Shown here piece by piece: positions 58,166 through 64,000 of a stretch of DNA of 64,000 nucleotides. The translations under genes and the position numbers were made by a program. Where the stretch lies: the NCBI RefSeq assembly GCF_003086295.3, contig NC_092043.1, positions 49,690,598 through 49,754,597 on the forward strand. The letters are read 5' to 3'. This stretch comes from Arachis hypogaea (lineage: Eukaryota; Streptophyta; Magnoliopsida; Fabales; Fabaceae). A model generated the notes under the pieces. That model had not been told where the DNA came from and did no database searches. It saw only the letters and a list, made by a program, of their open reading frames with translations. How positions within the stretch are numbered: the stretch's first letter is position 1; every line of letters starts with the position of its first letter.

Positions 58166-58885
58166 CTACCATAGTAACTGTTGTTGTAAGCAAACTCGAT
58201 CAGTGGTAAGTGATTCTCCCACTTTCCTGGTCTGTTTAGTACAAGCTCGTAACATGTCTTCCAACGTCTGGATGGTCCTCTCTGTTTGTCCGTCTGTTTG
58301 CGGGCGGTATGATGTGCTTAAGCACAACTTTGTCTCGAACGTCTTCTGCAATGTGTTCCAAAACCTAGAGGTGAATCTTGGGTCTCTGTTTGAGACTATG
58401 GTTGATGGTACCCCGTGTAACATCACGATCTCTTTGATATATAGCGTGGCTAGTCTTTCCAACGAGTCGGTCGCCTTGATTGGTAGAAAATAGGCAGTCT
58501 TTGTAAGCCAGTCCACAATGACCCATATGGCGTCACGTCCTGCTTGAGTACGAGGTAGTCCCATGACGAAATCCATCGATATGTCCTCCCACTTCCATTT
58601 TGGGATGCCAAGGGGTTGCAATACCCCTGATGGTTTTTGATCCTCGATTTTTATCTTCTGACAAATCAGACATTTATTCACGACTGTAGCCAAATCCCTT
58701 TTCATCCCTAACCACCAAAACATCTTCTTCAAATCATAGTACATCTTCATCATGCCAGGATGAATGGTAAAATCTCCTTTAGGGGCTTCTTCCGTGATCT
58801 TGTTTTGAAGATCGCTTTCCGTTGGGACACAGATTCGACCTTGGTACCTCCATACCTTGTCTTCTCCTTTGGTGAAGCCTTTCAA
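58166..58885 (-). pseudogene. Gypsy integrase core, mutated
   Basis: The frame holds the zinc-binding region ([20 protein letters not shown] ... CLICQKIK) and the core ([47 protein letters not shown]). The residue expected to be the second catalytic Asp (SDRDPRF in the family) reads Asn here (SNRDPRF), and VDRLTK reads VDWLTK. The frame shifts near the 3' end (about 58210). The enzyme should be dead. Confidence 0.88.
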
Positions 58886-59481
58886 TTTTCCTTCCTTGAC
58901 AAGGCGCAGGGTTTCTTGAAAGTCGGGGTGGAGCTCTGCGCCTTAGTTATTTGTTCCTTGAATTGACTTGTCACTGTTAGGTGGCTCGTGTGTATGCTTT
59001 CTGGAGCGGTGGTGACTTGTAAGTTCGTGTCTCTGAAATTATTTATCAACTCTGCCTCCTTTATCATCAGCCATGATGCCTTGAGTACCTTCCGACTTAG
59101 AGCGTTAGCCACCAGGTTAGCCTTTTCCAGGTGGTAGTTTAGAACAAAGTCGTAGTCTTTAAGGAACTCCATCCATCTCCTTTGTCTCATGTTGAGTTCC
59201 TTCTGGTCGAACAGGTACTTTAAGCTCTTATGATCGGAGAATACTTGAAACCCGACTCCGTACAAATGATGTTTCTATGTTTTCAGCGCAAATACTATCA
59301 CGGCTAGTTCAAGGTTGTGAGTTGGATAGTTGGCTTCGTGGGTCTTCAGTTGCCTTGACACATACGCCACTACCTTTTTGCATTGCATTAATACGCAACC
59401 CAATCCTTGCCTTGAGGCATCGCAGTAGACTTTGAAAGCCATGTCGGGGTTAGGTAAGGTTAGTACTGGGGCGGATGTCAA
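58882..59481 (-). pseudogene. Gypsy RNase H domain, broken
   Basis: Two frames, 59481-59275 and 59265-58882, with a stop between. The first has [20 protein letters not shown] and [18 protein letters not shown]; the second has [19 protein letters not shown] and [15 protein letters not shown]. These are the RT-linked RNase H motifs of Ty3-gypsy. A stop near 59270 splits the domain. Confidence 0.85.
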
Positions 59482-60016
59482 GCGACATTTTAACTCTTGG
59501 AAGCTTCTTTCGCAGTCTGGCGTCCATTACGTCATCTATTATTGGGAGGGGATACTTGTTCTTTACCGTGATTTTGTTGAGTTGCCTATAGTCCACGCAG
59601 AGGCGCATACTGCCATCTTTTTTCTTCACAAACAATACTGGAGCTCCCCAGGGAGAGACACTTGGTCTGATGAATCCCTTTTGCAGTAGCTCCTCTAGTT
59701 GGTTCTTCAGTTCAGTGAGCTCGAACGGAGCCACCCGGTATGGGGCTATGGAGATTGGCCCTATCCTAGGCATCAATTCTATGGAGAACTCAACCTCTCG
59801 TGTTGGGGGAAACAAGGGTATATCTTCGGGAAACGCATCTGAAAAGTCTTGTACTACTGGTATCGCACAGAACTCCTGATGGGAATCTGCTTTTACCGAA
59901 TTTAGCAAGGCATATTCTTGCCTCGTACTTGTGCCTTTGGAGGATCTTGGAAGATCACGTGTGTCTCGTATGGATTGAGAAGGAAAGATGACTTTTCTCT
60001 CAAAACAATCTAACAA
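59482..60016 (-). pseudogene. Gypsy reverse transcriptase, core deleted
   Basis: The frame has [39 protein letters not shown] and [20 protein letters not shown], the start of the Ty3-gypsy reverse transcriptase. After [11 protein letters not shown] (about 59530) it joins directly to the segment that normally lies after the catalytic core. The whole region with the YxDD/FIDD active site (well over 100 residues in the family) is missing. The join also changes the frame. Confidence 0.88.
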
Positions 60017-60156
60017 GACTCAGTTTTTGTTGAGCCAATCCATTCCTTGGATGATGTCCTAACCCTACTAAAGGGAGGCATACTAGGTCAACAAAGTATG
60101 ATCTATGTGAAAAGAGGATGCAAGCCCTCTGACAAACCTGCTGAGTTTTGACACTC

Positions 60157-60387
60157 TTACCGGCTGGGGTGGTTACTAGTAAGACATGGTAATTTGGTCA
60201 TGTATAAACTGATTCTACTAGTAGCAGAGAGAGATATAAATGAATGAGAAGCACCAGTATCGTATAGAATAGTTAAAGGAATTCCATTAATTGTGCACTT
60301 ACCCTCGATTCGATCTCCTGACTGGTGGACTTCCTCGCAGCTGAGGGCAAAGACTCGTCCACGACTCGCCATAAGTCCTCTGTTCAT
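60157..60387 (-). pseudogene. Gypsy protease piece, gag missing
   Basis: The frame has GKCTINGIPLTILYDTGASH with the DTG active site of retropepsin-like proteases. Only about 80 bases separate it from the PBS, so gag is entirely absent. Confidence 0.8.
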
Positions 60388-60452
60388 GGATAACCATAAG
60401 GAGAACTTTTATTAGTCACACCTCCTAAGACACGATTCCTAGGATCGATTTT

Positions 60453-60464
60453 GCTCTGATACCA
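60453..60464 (-). other. Primer binding site of the gypsy element
   Basis: In element sense TGGTATCAGAGC begins four bases after the 5' LTR, complementary to initiator methionine tRNA. Confidence 0.9.
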
Positions 60465-60781
60465 ATAATGTAACACCCTAAGTTCTATCCTATCGTGAAG
60501 GTCTTTAAAATAAGGTGCCACACTCGACAAAGAAGAAAAAGAATGACTTAATCGTTACGCAAGGAAGGAGAAAGTGCACGCAGAGCGAAAAATGAGTAGC
60601 ACTAAAATGTTGGAATTTGAGTAAATGTGAAATAATATCTTAACCATGAGTACGGTTCAAAATGAAATACTTAGAGGAAGTTATAACCAGGAAAGAAACT
60701 AATTACGTCCTAAACTAATCTCTTCGAAGAAGCTCCCACACTTGTGTCCTATCCTACCCTTGATCAGGACCCTTTAGTTAT

Positions 60782-61402
60782 TCACGAATCGAGGTACCAG
60801 GGGTCTCCCTCCAACATCTTTTCGCGCAGTAAAGATCCGGTTCCGTTGGATGGGGTAAACTCAAAACTCGACGGGGTGCCGAAGTGGGGGAAGAGGGCAT
60901 GTATTCCACCTTTGGACTTCCGTAAGGGTCCAACTCCTCCTCTGGATCCTCCTCCATGGTGTCTTCCTTCTGGCCAGGGTTGACGGATTTTCTCTTTCTC
61001 GGTCTCGAAGTCGGACTCGAGGTGTACCACCTTAGATGACATCTTCCTAGATGCTGAAGCGTTCCTATCTAGGAAGGTTACGTCGGGTAGCTGGGGTTCT
61101 TCTTCCACGAACTCTCGACCTAAGTAGATAGTTTGGAGCACGATAGTAGTGGTCGCAACTACCCACGCGTGCTTCGAGGGGTCATACTCAGAAGTTACCT
61201 TTGGGGGCACTGCGTCGTCTTTATCCGCTGTGCCATGTTCCGCTGGAGACAGTATGGGAAAAGAAAGGGGGTGAGAACCTAATGTCTCAGTAGGAGTGCT
61301 ATGCAACACCTCCATATCCATCTCCAGCCCACGTGTGAGATTTTTAAAAAGGGGCGTATGATATGGCATGTAATATGATTCTTTCTTAAAAAGGGAAAAC
61401 AC
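60782..61402 (-). CDS. 206-codon ORF inside the gypsy 5' LTR
   Basis: Counterpart of the frame at 54986-55606, same start, stop and length. It is in the 5' LTR, downstream of its TATA box, so it would be the first long frame of an element transcript, ahead of where gag used to be. No domain recognised. Confidence 0.45.
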   Translation of the reverse strand: MFSLFKKESYYMPYHTPLFKNLTRGLEMDMEVLHSTPTETLGSHPLSFPILSPAEHGTADKDDAVPPKVTSEYDPSKHAWVVATTTIVLQTIYLGREFVEEEPQLPDVTFLDRNASASRKMSSKVVHLESDFETEKEKIRQPWPEGRHHGGGSRGGVGPLRKSKGGIHALFPHFGTPSSFEFTPSNGTGSLLREKMLEGDPWYLDS

Positions 61403-61539
61403 ATAGGAAAAATAGTAACATACAAAACGTCGACATGTTCATAAATAAAACATCATCATGATCAAACTTTGCCTTATACTTTCTCTTTTCATTAATTTGT
61501 AACTTTTATGAAAGATATTGAGCTCAAACCGGTATAAAT

Positions 61540-61936
61540 GAGAGTCCCCTTCCCATACCGAATGTTCTTATCTCGAATGTCTTGGCGATCACCTTCCCTT
61601 ACCGAAGGATCATCTCGATCGATCACCCTCCCTTACCGAGGAATCTTCTCGATATCTTGTCTTTGGGGGTCACCTTCCCTTACCGAAGGATCATTTCCTC
61701 AGTTCAATTTACAATCAAGGTTATTTAGACATACACAAGAAAAGAGTTATATCAACAAAGATATCTTATTATATAAAATTGATGGGAGTCCACTTCCCTT
61801 ACCGAAGGTTCCCAAAAGTTTACCGATCACCTTTTCTTATCGAAGGATCATCTCGATTCGATCACCTTCCCTTACCGAAGGATCATCTCGATTATCTTGT
61901 CTTTGGGGGTCACCTTCCCTTACCGAAGGATCATTC
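61540..61936. repeat. Minisatellite CACCTTCCCTTACCGAAGGA in 5' LTR
   Basis: Eight motif copies in the same arrangement as in the other LTR, with single-base changes (for example CCATACC in the first unit). A 165-codon plus-strand frame over it is a by-product of the repeat. Confidence 0.8.
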
Positions 61937-63030
61937 CCTCAGTTCTTTAACAAGTATAATTATTTAGGCATATACAAGAATGGATCATGCAAGAGAAGAG
62001 ACATATATCATGATAAAATAAGCATGTTTGAATAAGATTTTATACGAAAGTAGGTACTCTCGTCTCTAGAGGGGTATTAATAATATAAAATAAATGTACA
62101 TTATAAAAAAATAGGATATTTTAAATAGTTGAATAAAATAGTTATAAGAGAGCATGTACTCTTTAACTCAAGGAAATATTAATATTAATCTAATGGTATA
62201 AAAGTCAATATAATTTCATGTAATAAAATGGGGATATTAATTAGTTGAAATAAAATACTAATAAGGAAACATGTACTCTTGACCCTAAGAAGATATTAAT
62301 GATATAATGTATAAAATATAATCTAAGTACATGTAGTAAGAAAGGAGATATTTGAAATACTTGGATTAGATATTATAAAAAGCATGTACCCTTGATCTTT
62401 AAATTAAAGGAGTAATAATAATATAATGATATAAGAGGTCATTTAGTTACATATAATAGAATAGGGTACCTTAAACAAGACACAAAAAAGAGCATGTACT
62501 CTTAACATTAAAGGGATAATAATAATGTAACGTTATTAAAGTCATGTAAGGGCACATAGTAAAATTAGGACATGTTAAATAATTAATAAAACGTTATAAG
62601 GGACATGTACTATCAACATTAAAGGAACATTAATAATATAATGATATGAAAAAGTCATGTAAATGCACATAGTAAAATTAGGGTATATTAGATAATTAAA
62701 TCAAACATGATAAAAAGGTATATACTAATGAATTAAGAGGTCATGAATGACAAAATAGATAAACATGGTCAATATGGATAAGGAATGAGAACAATGTACT
62801 CAATGCCATGTAACACATGAAGGATGGTAATCATGCATGGATGGAAGGAAAATAGAATAGAGCATCATACTACATGCCAACATAAGTAAGAAAGGAATAA
62901 TTCCTTACTCTTTTTCCTAACGCTTCTTCGAGCTTGCCTCTTGTGTTTGCCCACAGAATATTATTTCTTTGTAGAGAGAGAAGAGAGAGGATTAGTATTT
63001 GAGATGAGTGATTTTCTACCTATGGGTGCT

Positions 63031-63044
63031 CCCCTATTTATATA
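63031..63044 (-). promoter_or_regulatory. TATA box in gypsy 5' LTR
   Basis: TATATAAATAGGGG in element sense, identical to the other LTR, about 150 bases into the LTR. This is the copy that would drive the element RNA. Confidence 0.75.
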
Positions 63045-63195
63045 CAATTGGGGATAGGGTGGTTGGGATATTTTAAATTTCAAACGGAGGGTGGTTACTA
63101 GGTTCCTATCCATAAATTCAAAATTTTAAGCTTTTCTCCTAATTGATTTTCAAATTTTGAATTCAATTTTGTTTCTAGAAGGAGTGGTTGTTACA

Positions 63196-63700
63196 TGTAA
63201 CACGAAGATATTTGGGTGTAACACGAAGATATTTGGGTGTATTTTAAGTTTTGCATAATTCAAAATTCTTCCTCCTCCTCCTCTTCATCTTCTACTACTT
63301 CTTCTTTTTCATCTTCTTATTTCGTTTTCTTATAATTCTTCTTGAAAAAAAAAATCAAATAAAGAAAAAAAATACATAATATTACAAAATTAATAGAAAG
63401 AGGAGGAGGAAAAAATGCAGCAACAATAACAGTAATAGAAAAATAACTATGAAGATGAAACACGTGAAAAAAAGACGGAAAAATGCAAAAAAAAAGGAGA
63501 AGAAGAAGAAGGAAGAGGAGGAGAAGGAGGAACATGAAGAAGAAAAAGCGTCTTCCATAATAGTAAGTGAAAGCGCGCTTTGGAAACGGTTGAGTGACGC
63601 GTGTATTATCACACTCCAGTGGGTGGGTGAATGTAGTTTATGTTAGATTTAATCCAACTTATAAAATTTATAAACCAAAAAGACTTATATGTGTAGTATA
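63196..63700. repeat. Right part of the interrupted TTC/GAA repeat
   Basis: Resumes with TGTAACACGAAGATATTTGG twice, then TTC-rich (63265-63320) and GAA/AGG-rich (63400-63560) arms. It ends with GACGCGTGTATTATCACACT and a tract whose complement resembles the left margin near 53838. Together with 53790-54672 it makes one roughly 1.4 kb unit split by the gypsy insertion. Confidence 0.5.
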
Positions 63701-64000
63701 ACTTTTTCTCGATTAGAGTTTGGAAATTAAAAATTGCCACGTTATAAAAACTAGTCATTGTTATTGACTAGTAGTTAACCTATATTTAATTATTTAGGGG
63801 CTATATTTTTTTTCTTCCCTCTTTTTTGGTTTCACTGTGTATTCTTGTTTCTTTTGTATTTTCCAAACTAATAATTATTGCACTTTTCCTTGTATATTAT
63901 TTCTCATACTATTTAAATACAGAATATGTATTCATGAAAAATATTTTTATAATTCATTTCACTCATTTGAAAATTATTCATTTATCTTATTATTATAGCA
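63701..64000. other. AT-rich DNA to the window end
   Basis: Nothing recognisable. Confidence 0.5.

Larger units (their letters stand above)
54673..63195 (-). mobile_element. Deleted Ty3-gypsy retrotransposon (Tekay-like)
   Basis: The 8523 bp minus-strand element has two LTRs of exactly 2727 bp that start TGTAACAACC and end GGTGTTACA in element sense. Flanks CGTAA (54668-54672) and TGTAA (63196-63200) are a 4-of-5 target duplication. The internal part is only 3069 bp: PBS, a protease piece, a cut reverse transcriptase, RNase H, integrase and a chromodomain-like end. Integrase after reverse transcriptase defines Ty3-gypsy. Gag is gone and the reverse transcriptase core is deleted, so it cannot move alone. 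LTRs differ by roughly 2-3 percent in the first 270 bases compared by eye, so it is older than the copia insertion. Confidence 0.93.
60469..63195 (-). repeat. 5' LTR of the gypsy element
   Basis: 2727 bp, same layout as the other LTR, with scattered substitutions. Both have kept equal length despite the AT-rich, repeat-bearing content. Confidence 0.93.

Noticed and set aside
61538..62035. 165-codon plus-strand frame in the gypsy LTR
   Set aside because: Produced by the CCTTCCCTTACCGA minisatellite; the other LTR does not keep it open at the same length.

Overview
The window is AT-rich plant nuclear DNA, most probably from a legume and possibly a peanut-type (Arachis) genome. The genus is inferred from the look of the repeats and was not tested. 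It holds three intron-containing host genes. A SEC14-type lipid-transfer protein gene lies at 4925-8291 (+, six exons). A LEAFY/FLORICAULA floral regulator lies at 20099-23560 (+, three exons, complete 423-residue product). An ERF transcription factor of the ERF114 type lies at 49951-52032 (-, two visible exons, start codon unresolved). I could place exon borders in all three because GT/AG sites and reading phases agree.

Most of the rest is mobile DNA. A complete, very young Ty1-copia element fills 27830-39334 on the minus strand: 1.88 kb near-identical LTRs, a perfect GTCTG target duplication, PBS, PPT, gag, pol and an extra ORF between pol and the 3' LTR. A heavily deleted Ty3-gypsy element of Tekay/chromovirus character fills 54673-63195 on the minus strand. 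It has two 2727 bp LTRs, each carrying a TATA box, an eight-copy minisatellite and a 206-codon ORF, around an internal part that has lost gag and the reverse transcriptase core. It sits inside an older TTC/GAA-rich foldback-like repeat.

At least five Mutator-like (MULE) elements can be delimited by long inverted ends and 7-10 bp target duplications. Two are Pack-MULE-like. One, 0.8 kb upstream of LEAFY, carries a shortened copy of the 5' coding part of a WDR91-like gene. Another, at 42356-43652, joins fragments of a CHX cation/proton exchanger gene and a PPR gene. A 363 bp internally deleted relative of the second lies at 786-1148. Small foldback MITEs (one family with at least five copies), a tRNA-derived SINE remnant, a truncated hAT-like end, a copia pol relic and several long TA or TTA microsatellites account for much of the remaining DNA.

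The three host genes have unrelated jobs (lipid exchange, floral and leaf meristem identity, ethylene/stress/regeneration transcription), so there is no operon-like cooperation to read. The main story is repeat turnover around them. I found no tRNA, rRNA, CRISPR array or recognisable microRNA. Minisatellite, MITE and foldback borders were read by eye and may be off by several bases.
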